Of a stretch of 5,055 nt of DNA, positions 1 through 5,055 are shown piece by piece. The DNA is from CAZJDM01 sp964544765 (lineage in GTDB: Bacteria; Bdellovibrionota_B; Oligoflexia; CAYFLR01). The notes beneath the pieces are model-generated. The model was not told where the DNA came from. It made no database searches and saw only the letters and a list, made by a program, of their open reading frames with translations. Where the stretch lies: the NCBI GenBank assembly GCA_964544765.1, contig CAZJDM010000238.1, positions 1 to 5,055 of the forward strand, in the 5' to 3' direction. Position numbers and translations under genes: made by a program. Positions within the stretch are counted from its first letter, which is position 1, and every line of letters begins with the position of its first letter.

Positions 1-1
1 C

Positions 2-109
2 CGTAAGGAGCAAGATAAATCAACCTGCATACTTCAGTACGCAGTAGTTGAGTTACAAAGCATATTGTTTAAGGAGGAGAAAAATGAAGTGTTTAAGTCA
101 ATTGCATAA
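2..109 (+). CDS. Possible C-terminal tail of an upstream gene (5' end outside window)
   Basis: Frame 2 is open from the window edge to a TAA at 107-109, giving about 35 residues ending in NEVFKSIA. The stretch around residues 10-30 alternates hydrophobic and charged residues (LQYAVVELQSILFKEEK), as an amphipathic helix would. If real, it overlaps gene 1 (ATG at 84) by 26 bp. The strong ribosome site of gene 1 would then lie inside it, an arrangement that favours translational coupling. No family can be named from so short a tail. An open run of this length is also possible by chance in AT-rich DNA, so the call is tentative. Confidence 0.3.
   Translation, partial: RKEQDKSTCILQYAVVELQSILFKEEKNEVFKSIA
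71..79 (+). promoter_or_regulatory. Strong Shine-Dalgarno site deciding the gene 1 start
   Basis: AAGGAGGAG contains a full AGGAGG (72-77) six bases before the ATG at 84. This selects ATG 84 over the in-frame TTG at 48, which has no such site and would put Arg-Arg-Arg-Lys and 12 extra residues before the signal peptide. Confidence 0.85.
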
Positions 110-1805
110 GCTTTTTATTGGGTTTTTTATCGGATTTTATATAGTTTTTGGAATGACTGCTTGCGAAGAAGGTTCTCCTTTAGGTGATACAAAATCATCA
201 CTAAAAGGTGGAGATTTTCCTTATAGTTACTTAGTGTTAAGGTTTTATGAGTCTAGAACAGCTGATAAGGCCACCGCAAATTTAATAGCAGGTCAAATGG
301 CAGAACGCAATGATCAACCGGCAGTGGCTGGTGTAGAACCTATGAGACCAGTGAAATCAGGGCCAACAAGCATTAGAAGTGATTCACAGCAATCAACTCC
401 ACCAGCTGCTCCAAGAATAGAACATGGTGACCAGCTTAATAAACAGGCACCACCTCCTGCAGGTCCTGCTGCTGTGGATGATCCTGATTACCAGACTAAT
501 TATACTTATGGTAATCCTCATGGAGCGCAGGGACAGACTGAAACTAACCTAATAACTGAAAGAGATGCAAATGGTGTTGTGACGGGAACAACCACAGTTG
601 AATTTCAGTATGCAGATCAAGGTGGTGCGGAACTCAGGCAAGTTAATTATGTAACTAGAGATTCAGCTGGAAATATAGTAGATCAATCGACATCAAACTT
701 TGATGCTGGTGGAACAATGGTTTCGTCAACTGGTGAATTGAAATATAGTGATGGGAGAAGAGAAGAATTTACTTATTCTGAATCGCCAGCTAATATGGTG
801 ACAGGATTGGGTGGTGAAGGTAATTATAAAACAACTACCTATGGTGCTAATGGAGCTGTTACTTCAAAAAATACATGGTCATTTGAAGGAGAAGGCATAA
901 TGTCGAATGGAAGTACCAGAGATGAAACCATAACTTATGATGCCAATGGTAGACCAGAGACTCGAATAGTTGTTGAAAGTACAGCAGATCCTTCAGATGC
1001 ACAATTCTTTACAGCCAGAGATGTGTTAAGTTCAGAAACTACTACAACCTATACTAGGGATGCTAATGGGGATTGGCAAGAACAATCTGTTGCGAGAGTT
1101 GAACATGGTGCATATACAGTCGCTAACCATAGAGATGGTAGGGCCAACTTTACAGATACATCGTATAAGGTTCTAGATCCTAACACCGGTCAAATGGTGG
1201 CACAATCAAGAATGCCGGATGGAACCACAGATACTGGGTTAACAAATTATACTAATGATGAAGATCAGCAGGCTCAATATTATGCTGCCGCTAATTCTGC
1301 ATTACAACCTGTTACAGCAATGGAAGAGGTTGATAATTCAGAATTATCAAAAGCCTTTAAAGAGTGTGGAACTGCTTTTGCATACTTTGTTACTGATTAT
1401 ATAGTGATTTATAACTTAAATAGTACTTGTAATACTAGTCTTGAGCGAGTAAAAGCTAGTCGAGAGAATAGTAATAGTGAATTTTACCTTTTAATGAATG
1501 GTGGAAAAGATAAGGATGATAGAGCTTTTTATGAAGGAGGAGAAGTAAATTTGGGAGGTCAAAAATGGCAAATTGCTAAAGTTGCTCTACCAGATAATGA
1601 AAATTCTGATATTAAGTACCTAGATTTTTATAATTATGACTTTAATAATGATAGTGATCCGCTTAGTAGTATGGTTAAACAATTGAAAACTGACCGGTCG
1701 CCCTTAGCAATAGAAATAGTTGATATGCAATGCACTTATCTGGAAAGTATAGGTTCACCAAAGGCAAAAGATATATGTGGATTGAGATCAAGTTTATTTA
1801 ATTAA
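84..1805 (+). CDS. Modular secreted lipoprotein with YD-like beta repeats and a C-terminal four-cysteine domain
   Basis: The product is 573 residues and I recognise no named family for the whole protein. Residues 1-26 are a type II signal peptide: Lys near the N-terminus, a Phe/Ile-rich core, then lipobox Met-Thr-Ala-Cys27, followed by Glu. It should therefore be lipid-anchored on the periplasmic or outer-surface side. Residues 28-75 hold a segment shared with gene 3 (C-E-E-G..PL, then YL..RFY). Residues about 76-138 are a Pro/Ser/Gln-rich linker. Residues about 155-385 are low-cysteine, Thr/Tyr/Gly-rich beta repeats with D-A-N-G-type turns roughly every 31 residues; TYDANGR at 284-290 is closest to a classical YD repeat. 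Residues 412-573 form a domain shared with gene 3, with cysteines at 428, 449, 550 and 565 and motifs AYFVT (433-437), SEFYLL (465-470) and VNLGGQKWQIA (488-498). The four cysteines could form two disulfides after export. Gene 2 follows 68 bp later with no terminator visible. A surface binding or structural role is inference. Confidence 0.85.
   Translation: MKCLSQLHKLFIGFFIGFYIVFGMTACEEGSPLGDTKSSLKGGDFPYSYLVLRFYESRTADKATANLIAGQMAERNDQPAVAGVEPMRPVKSGPTSIRSDSQQSTPPAAPRIEHGDQLNKQAPPPAGPAAVDDPDYQTNYTYGNPHGAQGQTETNLITERDANGVVTGTTTVEFQYADQGGAELRQVNYVTRDSAGNIVDQSTSNFDAGGTMVSSTGELKYSDGRREEFTYSESPANMVTGLGGEGNYKTTTYGANGAVTSKNTWSFEGEGIMSNGSTRDETITYDANGRPETRIVVESTADPSDAQFFTARDVLSSETTTTYTRDANGDWQEQSVARVEHGAYTVANHRDGRANFTDTSYKVLDPNTGQMVAQSRMPDGTTDTGLTNYTNDEDQQAQYYAAANSALQPVTAMEEVDNSELSKAFKECGTAFAYFVTDYIVIYNLNSTCNTSLERVKASRENSNSEFYLLMNGGKDKDDRAFYEGGEVNLGGQKWQIAKVALPDNENSDIKYLDFYNYDFNNDSDPLSSMVKQLKTDRSPLAIEIVDMQCTYLESIGSPKAKDICGLRSSLFN
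558..1238 (+). repeat. Array of degenerate YD-like repeats coding the central module of gene 1
   Basis: Repeated turn motifs lie in one reading frame: ERDANG (residues 159-164), TRDSAG (191-196), YSDGR (221-225), TYGANG (252-257), TYDANGR (284-290), TRDANG (324-329), HRDGR (349-353) and DPNTG (365-369). The first five are 30-32 residues apart and the later ones less regular. Minor turns such as FDAGG (206-210) fall about halfway between, suggesting beta-hairpin units of about 16 residues. Only the TYDANGR copy fits the YD/RHS consensus well, so the array may be a divergent YD-type or a MORN/YwqK-like hairpin repeat. At DNA level the copies have diverged, so this is old duplication rather than a recent tandem repeat. 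Confidence 0.65.
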
Positions 1806-1861
1806 GGTAGTTATTTGTATTTAATTTAAATTACTAATATTAAAATATTGAGTTCTATTTT

Positions 1862-1866
1862 AGGTG
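1862..1866 (+). promoter_or_regulatory. Ribosome binding site supporting the TTG start of gene 2
   Basis: AGGTG lies seven bases before the TTG at 1874. The frame is closed by TAA at 1841-1843, no ATG or GTG lies between, and starting at this TTG gives a complete lipoprotein signal peptide, so the TTG start is well supported. Confidence 0.6.
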
Positions 1867-1873
1867 CTTAATT

Positions 1874-2695
1874 TTGAGTAGTAAGTGGTACTTATTATTT
1901 TATATCGGATTGTTAGTTGCTTGTATTCGTAAATCAAATATTGAAAGCGATACGAAATATGTTTTTGGTCCAGATAATAGAATTGAATATAAAGTATCAG
2001 AGAGCCCCTTTAATTTTATTGGCATTGTCAAAACTCAAAGTGGTTCAAATTGTACGGGTTCATTGGTGGGTCATAGGTTGGTTTTAACCAATAAACATTG
2101 TGTAGCTTTGAATAAAAATAAACTGAGTGCTAGTAATCCTACTTATTTTATTACCAATACCTCTAATAATTATAAAACTTTACCTTCATCAAACAAATTA
2201 CGAATTGTTGACTTCATGGCTGGAACATATCTCCCTGGAGATGATCCTACCTCAGATTGGGCGGTGTTAGCGCTTGAAAGCCACCCAAATGATAGTAATG
2301 GAAATCCTTTAGGTTATTTTGAAATTAGTAGTGATAAACTTAAAAATGGTTATAGGGTTATATTGGCTGGTTACAGTTTTAGACCTACAGGTGAGGCTAT
2401 GTTAAACTTGCATGTATATTGTTCTATTAGGCATGTATATGATGATGGATGCTTATACCATGATTGTGACATTACACTAGGCTTTTCTGGATCGTCTTTA
2501 CTGACCAATTGCCCAGATAGCAATTCACAAACAGGTGTTTGTATTATTGGCCTTCATGCTCAAGAGAATCGTCAGACTGGTGGTAAGTTTTTAAAGGAAT
2601 ACAGCCATAAGAAAGCAAATATTGCTTCTTCATATAAAGTTTGGAGTCATGCAATAATTAAAATGAGAGCGAGATATGGTTCAGGTAGAAAATAA
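1874..2695 (+). CDS. Lipoprotein serine protease, V8/trypsin-like (chymotrypsin fold)
   Basis: The product is a 273-residue predicted secreted endopeptidase. Residues 1-16 are a signal peptide ending in lipobox Leu-Val-Ala-Cys17, so it is probably lipid-anchored rather than freely secreted. GPDNR at 32-36 resembles the G-x-D-x-R near the mature N-terminus of V8-like (S1B, glutamyl endopeptidase type) proteases. The triad is intact: His75 in LTNKHC, Asp128 in SDWAVL and Ser205 in GFSGSS. Cys60 and Cys76 flank the catalytic His segment as in the common Cys42-Cys58 disulfide of trypsins. Five more cysteines (183, 193, 198, 213, 223) surround the active Ser and could add two disulfides. The classic GDSGGP is changed to GFSGSS, closer to the GNSGSP of the V8 group. 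Substrate preference cannot be read from the sequence. It sits between two paralogous lipoprotein genes, 68 bp after gene 1 and 176 bp before gene 3, and is probably co-transcribed with gene 1. Protease identity is firm; its role in processing the neighbours is inference. Confidence 0.92.
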   Translation: MSSKWYLLFYIGLLVACIRKSNIESDTKYVFGPDNRIEYKVSESPFNFIGIVKTQSGSNCTGSLVGHRLVLTNKHCVALNKNKLSASNPTYFITNTSNNYKTLPSSNKLRIVDFMAGTYLPGDDPTSDWAVLALESHPNDSNGNPLGYFEISSDKLKNGYRVILAGYSFRPTGEAMLNLHVYCSIRHVYDDGCLYHDCDITLGFSGSSLLTNCPDSNSQTGVCIIGLHAQENRQTGGKFLKEYSHKKANIASSYKVWSHAIIKMRARYGSGRK

Positions 2696-2725
2696 CCAAA
2701 ACATTAAATAGCTTCAAAGTATCTA

Positions 2726-2753
2726 TTGTAATACCTATTCTTCCTTTTAAAAT
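2726..2753 (+). promoter_or_regulatory. Possible sigma70-type promoter before gene 3
   Basis: TTGTAA (2726-2731) and TAAAAT (2748-2753) are separated by 16 bp and match the -35/-10 consensus at 4/6 and 5/6 positions. Transcription would begin near 2760, leaving a leader of about 110 nt before the ATG at 2872. A second -10-like TATACT lies at 2800-2805 but has no good -35 partner. In AT-rich DNA such matches are common, so this is only a candidate. It would allow gene 3 to be expressed apart from genes 1 and 2. Confidence 0.3.
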
Positions 2754-2861
2754 ACTAGCAAATATCCTTTCTAGGTATCCATTATATTAATTTTTCAGAT
2801 ATACTAAAGAAAACTGTTTACTATGCCGTTAAATAAGTAAAGAGACTAAGTATATTGAGTT

Positions 2862-2865
2862 GGAG
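2862..2865 (+). promoter_or_regulatory. Shine-Dalgarno site of gene 3
   Basis: GGAG sits six bases before the ATG at 2872. The ATG is followed directly by a Lys-Asn start and a hydrophobic signal peptide, so the start is secure. Confidence 0.75.
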
Positions 2866-2871
2866 TGAATT

Positions 2872-4074
2872 ATGAAAAACTTTTTTATTAACAATAACTT
2901 GTCTTTCATATTAACAACTCTTGTATTTTTTATAGCATGTCAAGAGGATGGTGGGATTCCTCTAAAAAATGAATCTGGAGCGGTTCCAGTTATTAATAAA
3001 CTCTATTTAGAGTTCTATCAGAAAACACTACCGGTAGCACAACTAGTAAATAGCGCAATGGATGCTGAAGGAGGGGGTGCTGTTGGCCCTAGTAGTGGGC
3101 CTCCCGTTATTAATGCGCCAGGTACCACTGGTAGTGGTACTTCTGTTATTGCTGGACCAGGCACTAATGAACCTGATTCAGGGAGTGGTGGTACAAGCCA
3201 AACTGCACAACAACAGGAATTAGCAGCGCTTAGAGCAGATCTTGAAAAGAAGCAAGCTGATTATTTTGCAGTAACAGAACCAATAGGGTCATCTGGGCAG
3301 CGAATTATGAAAGATGGGCAAGATATTGGAAAAGTTGCTGGACTACAGAGTGAATATCTGGATGCGCAAGATAGGCTAGAAAGATCAGAAACCGGCATAC
3401 GTAATGTGCATTATCAAAATGTGCAAGATCTACGATCAGCCAAATCAGAACTACAAGGTTTAAAAGATAGCGGTGTAACAGGTCAACAAATTACGGAAGC
3501 TAAGGCACAAGTGTCTGAAATGCAGCAGAAGGTGAATCAGTCAGAGCCGAATTATGACAGACTAGTTACTAATGGACCTGGACCTCCTAAACTGGGGCTT
3601 ACGGAGGCCATGGAAGAAGACGAAGAACTTTTTCTTCAATCAAATAAACTTTGTTACTCTACTACTGCATATTTTGTAACATCGCAGGTAATTATTTTCC
3701 TAGACGATGCTAACAACAAATGTGGTGGTAGTATTAGCATAAGAGCCAAAACCTCCACCGATGATGATTCTGGATTTTATTGGTTAAGAAAAGATTCAAT
3801 AGACTATACCCTAAATTTAGGCCAGGTTAGCCTAGCTAATCAAAATTGGACCATATCTACCTTTTTTAAATTAGATTCATCAAATAGTATTGCATTAAGT
3901 ACCTTTCATGAAGGAGATAATCCAACTGGTCAATCTGGAGCAATTTTACTTATAATAGAAGCTGTTGAAAAAGCTTACCCAGCTATAGCGCATGAAATTG
4001 CTCAGGAACAATGTAAACTACATCAGAAGAAAAATCTTGAAAGTACTAATATATGTTCTTTAACAAAAGATTAA
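2872..4074 (+). CDS. Modular secreted lipoprotein with coiled-coil middle; paralogue of gene 1
   Basis: The product is 400 residues and I recognise no named family. Residues 1-22 are a type II signal peptide with Cys23 in F-I-A-C; Phe at -3 is unusual for a lipobox but the core and the Ala at -1 fit. Just after it, CQEDGGIPL and LYLEFYQ (residues 44-50) parallel gene 1. Residues 66-108 are a Gly/Ser/Pro-rich flexible linker. Residues about 111-225 are Gln/Glu/Lys/Leu/Ala-rich with coiled-coil character (for example QQQELAALRADLEKK), interrupted near 137-150 by a Gly-containing break. Residues 246-400 match the gene 1 C-terminus: AMEE (246-249), cysteines 261, 284, 381 and 395, AYFVT (266-270), SGFYWL (300-305), VSLANQNWTIS (319-329) and EI...QC before Cys381. 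Cysteine spacing is 23/97/14 against 21/101/15 in gene 1. The product is probably an envelope-anchored structural or binding protein, but its function is unknown. Confidence 0.85.
   Translation: MKNFFINNNLSFILTTLVFFIACQEDGGIPLKNESGAVPVINKLYLEFYQKTLPVAQLVNSAMDAEGGGAVGPSSGPPVINAPGTTGSGTSVIAGPGTNEPDSGSGGTSQTAQQQELAALRADLEKKQADYFAVTEPIGSSGQRIMKDGQDIGKVAGLQSEYLDAQDRLERSETGIRNVHYQNVQDLRSAKSELQGLKDSGVTGQQITEAKAQVSEMQQKVNQSEPNYDRLVTNGPGPPKLGLTEAMEEDEELFLQSNKLCYSTTAYFVTSQVIIFLDDANNKCGGSISIRAKTSTDDDSGFYWLRKDSIDYTLNLGQVSLANQNWTISTFFKLDSSNSIALSTFHEGDNPTGQSGAILLIIEAVEKAYPAIAHEIAQEQCKLHQKKNLESTNICSLTKD
3122..3140 (+). repeat. Perfect 8-bp inverted repeat inside the gene 3 linker
   Basis: GTACCACT (3122-3129) and AGTGGTAC (3133-3140) are exact reverse complements around a 3-base GGT loop. 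It lies in the codons for the Gly/Ser/Thr linker (GTTGSGT). A smaller pair, GGCCC (3085-3089) and GGGCC (3097-3101), lies just upstream in the same linker. The repeat may simply follow from Gly/Thr/Ser codons, but it could form a hairpin in mRNA or single-stranded DNA. Confidence 0.6.
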
Positions 4075-4113
4075 CTTGCCAATCAGAAGCCATTTTTAAA
4101 AAGAAAAATTAAT

Positions 4114-4215
4114 TTGAAAAATAGATTCAAGGCTGTTTACTCCTGGCGACAAGAAAAAAGAAAAGCAAGTGGTAAATTTAGTACTCTATCCGATATACAA
4201 ATGATAGAGAAATAA
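4114..4215 (+). other. Small open frame after gene 3, possible short gene or gene remnant
   Basis: A TTG at 4114 opens 33 codons to a TAA at 4213-4215, giving a basic peptide with SWRQEKRKASGKF in the middle and ending IQMIEK. The frame is the same as gene 3 and is open from immediately after its TAA (4072-4074), so the full open run is 46 codons. There is no good ribosome site before the TTG. The Trp/Arg/Lys-rich composition looks more protein-like than average AT-rich spacer and could be a decayed gene end, but I cannot match it to a family. Chance is a serious alternative. Confidence 0.2.
4184..4209 (+). repeat. Inverted repeat in the spacer between gene 3 and the ATPase gene
   Basis: CTCTATC (4184-4190) and GATAGAG (4203-4209) are perfect 7-bp reverse complements with a 12-base gap. 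A second GATA (4192-4195) makes TATCCGATA at 4187-4195 a near-palindrome. No T-run follows, so it is not a typical intrinsic terminator. An operator or a weak RNA hairpin is possible. Confidence 0.45.
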
Positions 4216-4270
4216 GGATTTCTTAATTAAAAATTCAACATGGACATCGAAAACGATATTATGGTATCAT

Positions 4271-4276
4271 TATAAT
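4271..4276 (+). promoter_or_regulatory. Consensus -10 element of a probable ATPase gene promoter
   Basis: TATAAT matches the sigma70 -10 box exactly and lies 28 bp before the ATG at 4305, so a transcript would have a leader of about 20 nt. The -35 partner is poor: TGGACA at 4241-4246 is 24 bp away, too far for a normal spacer. A GATA (4255-4258) / TATC (4265-4268) half-site pair lies just upstream of the -10 and could bind a regulator. Confidence 0.45.
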
Positions 4277-4304
4277 AAACAACTTATTGTTTTATGGGGT
4301 TAAT

Positions 4305-5055
4305 ATGATAAATAGACTAGCATTAAGTGATTTACTCAAGTGGTTTAAAGGAAATAACAGAAAACCGTTAATATTAAGGGGTGCTCGTCAGGTTGGTAAA
4401 TCTACCTTAGTACAAACATTTGCTAATAAAATGGGTTTGGATTTGATTGAAGTTAATCTAGAACTAGATACTTCTTTAGCTAGTAGTTTCTTACAAATGA
4501 ATCCTGAGTTAATATTACGGGACATCCTGTCAATAACAAGAAAGACGTTAAAAGAAAAAAGCATTTTATTTATTGATGAGATTCAAAAATCTCCAGAGGC
4601 CATTCAAGCACTACGTTACTTTTATGAGAAGTATGAAACACTGCCTGTAATTGCCGCTGGTTCATTACTTGATTTTGCTTTGACTGAAAGTAATTTCTCC
4701 ATGCCCGTTGGAAGAGTCGAGTTCTATTATCTTGGCCCACTACGATTTAGCGAGTTTCTAGAAGCGCTATCAGAGAATCAATTGTTAGATTATCTTAACA
4801 CCTGGAATTGGAACGAAGAAGGCTATTCAAACGCCATACATGAAAGATTGCTAGAAAGATACTATGAGTTTTTAATTACCGGTGGTCTTCCCGAAGCCGT
4901 CTGGGTTTATGCAAATAGTAGTGACTTTGAGGCCGTCAGAAAAGTACATCGATCAATCATATTGACTTATAAAAGTGACTTTTCAAAATATCGAAATAAA
5001 GTCCCCACTGAAAGAATAGAGAGGGTTTTTGATTATACCGCTGTCCATGTTGGAC
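4305..5055 (+). CDS. AAA_14/DUF4143-type predicted ATPase (COG1373-like), truncated by the window end
   Basis: The first 250 residues are present and the frame is open to the last base; relatives are commonly about 380-450 residues, so a good part of the C-terminal DUF4143 domain is missing here. Residues 22-130 carry the P-loop domain: Walker A GARQVGKST (26-34), Walker B ILFIDEIQ (87-94) and the family's AAGSLLDF (117-124). SMPVGRVEF (132-140), then LGPLRFSEFLEA (143-154) and ITGGLPEAV (191-199) are signature segments of this family, followed by DFSKYR (225-230) leading to the DUF4143 part. It is predicted to bind and hydrolyse ATP in the cytoplasm. The family is widespread and often strain-variable, and its cellular role is not settled. 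The ATG at 4305 is preceded by TGGGG (4295-4299), a modest ribosome site. Its better promoter and the 230-bp gap suggest a unit separate from the lipoprotein genes. Confidence 0.93.
   Translation, partial: MINRLALSDLLKWFKGNNRKPLILRGARQVGKSTLVQTFANKMGLDLIEVNLELDTSLASSFLQMNPELILRDILSITRKTLKEKSILFIDEIQKSPEAIQALRYFYEKYETLPVIAAGSLLDFALTESNFSMPVGRVEFYYLGPLRFSEFLEALSENQLLDYLNTWNWNEEGYSNAIHERLLERYYEFLITGGLPEAVWVYANSSDFEAVRKVHRSIILTYKSDFSKYRNKVPTERIERVFDYTAVHVG

Noticed and set aside
48..83. TTG at 48 as the start of gene 1, adding 12 residues
   Set aside because: There is no ribosome site before it, whereas ATG 84 has a full AGGAGG at ideal spacing and begins a clean lipoprotein signal peptide.
84..1805. 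Gene 1 as an RHS/YD polymorphic toxin with the downstream gene as immunity protein
   Set aside because: The C-terminus is shared with gene 3 and has no toxin motif, there is no core-ending DPxG-type signature, and the next gene is a clear exported protease rather than an immunity protein.
1823..1849. AT-only palindromes (AATTTAAATT, and AATATT twice) between genes 1 and 2, and a TAATAT -10-like box
   Set aside because: Short A/T palindromes are expected in such spacer. There is no T-run terminator, and the nearest -35-like TTGTAT gives only a 14-bp spacer.
2731..2778. Inverted repeat ATACCTA / TAGGTAT between genes 2 and 3
   Set aside because: The 7-bp arms are 34 bases apart, are AT-rich and have no T-run after the second arm. 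This is too weak to call a terminator or operator.
4092..4110. ATTTTTAAAAAG followed by an A-rich run as a terminator of gene 3
   Set aside because: The dyad is purely A/T with no loop or GC stem and the following bases are A rather than T, so it would not act as an intrinsic terminator on this strand.
4241..4276. TGGACA as the -35 partner of TATAAT
   Set aside because: The 24-bp spacing is well outside the usual 16-18 bp.
1..5055. CRISPR arrays, tRNA/rRNA genes, insertion sequence ends
   Set aside because: I saw no regularly spaced identical repeats, no tRNA cloverleaf or T-loop sequence in the spacers, and no terminal inverted repeats with a transposase.

Overview
This is an AT-rich bacterial window with every gene on the + strand. 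It carries three complete predicted secreted lipoproteins, a 3'-truncated AAA ATPase gene running off the right edge, and possibly the tail of an upstream gene at the left edge. Three consecutive type II signal peptides (lipobox ending in Cys), purine-rich Shine-Dalgarno sites and cysteine-containing exported domains fit a Gram-negative bacterium. The V8/trypsin-like protease lipoprotein and the large unrecognised lipoproteins would suit a Bdellovibrionota-like or other low-GC proteobacterium. That placement is a guess from style, not from a marker gene.

Layout. 2-109: possible C-terminal tail of an upstream gene, overlapping gene 1. 84-1805 (gene 1): 573-aa lipoprotein with a Pro/Ser-rich linker, a central array of degenerate YD-like beta repeats, and a C-terminal four-cysteine domain. 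1874-2695 (gene 2): 273-aa lipoprotein serine protease of the V8/trypsin-like fold with an intact His/Asp/Ser triad. 2872-4074 (gene 3): 400-aa lipoprotein with a Gly/Pro/Ser-rich linker, a coiled-coil middle and the same C-terminal four-cysteine domain as gene 1. 4075-4304: 230 bp holding an in-frame open stretch after the gene 3 stop, an inverted repeat and a probable promoter. 4305-5055: N-terminal 250 residues of an AAA_14/DUF4143-type ATPase.

The main observation is that genes 1 and 3 are paralogues sharing both ends but not the middle. The shared parts are the lipid anchor with a short segment after it, and a C-terminal domain of about 155-160 residues with four cysteines at nearly the same spacing. 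Between them lies a beta-repeat module in one protein and a helical coiled-coil module in the other. They flank a lipoprotein protease. This looks like a modular cell-envelope lipoprotein family with interchangeable central modules, possibly working with or processed by the protease. I do not recognise the shared C-terminal domain as a named family. The ATPase has its own likely promoter and is probably a separate unit.
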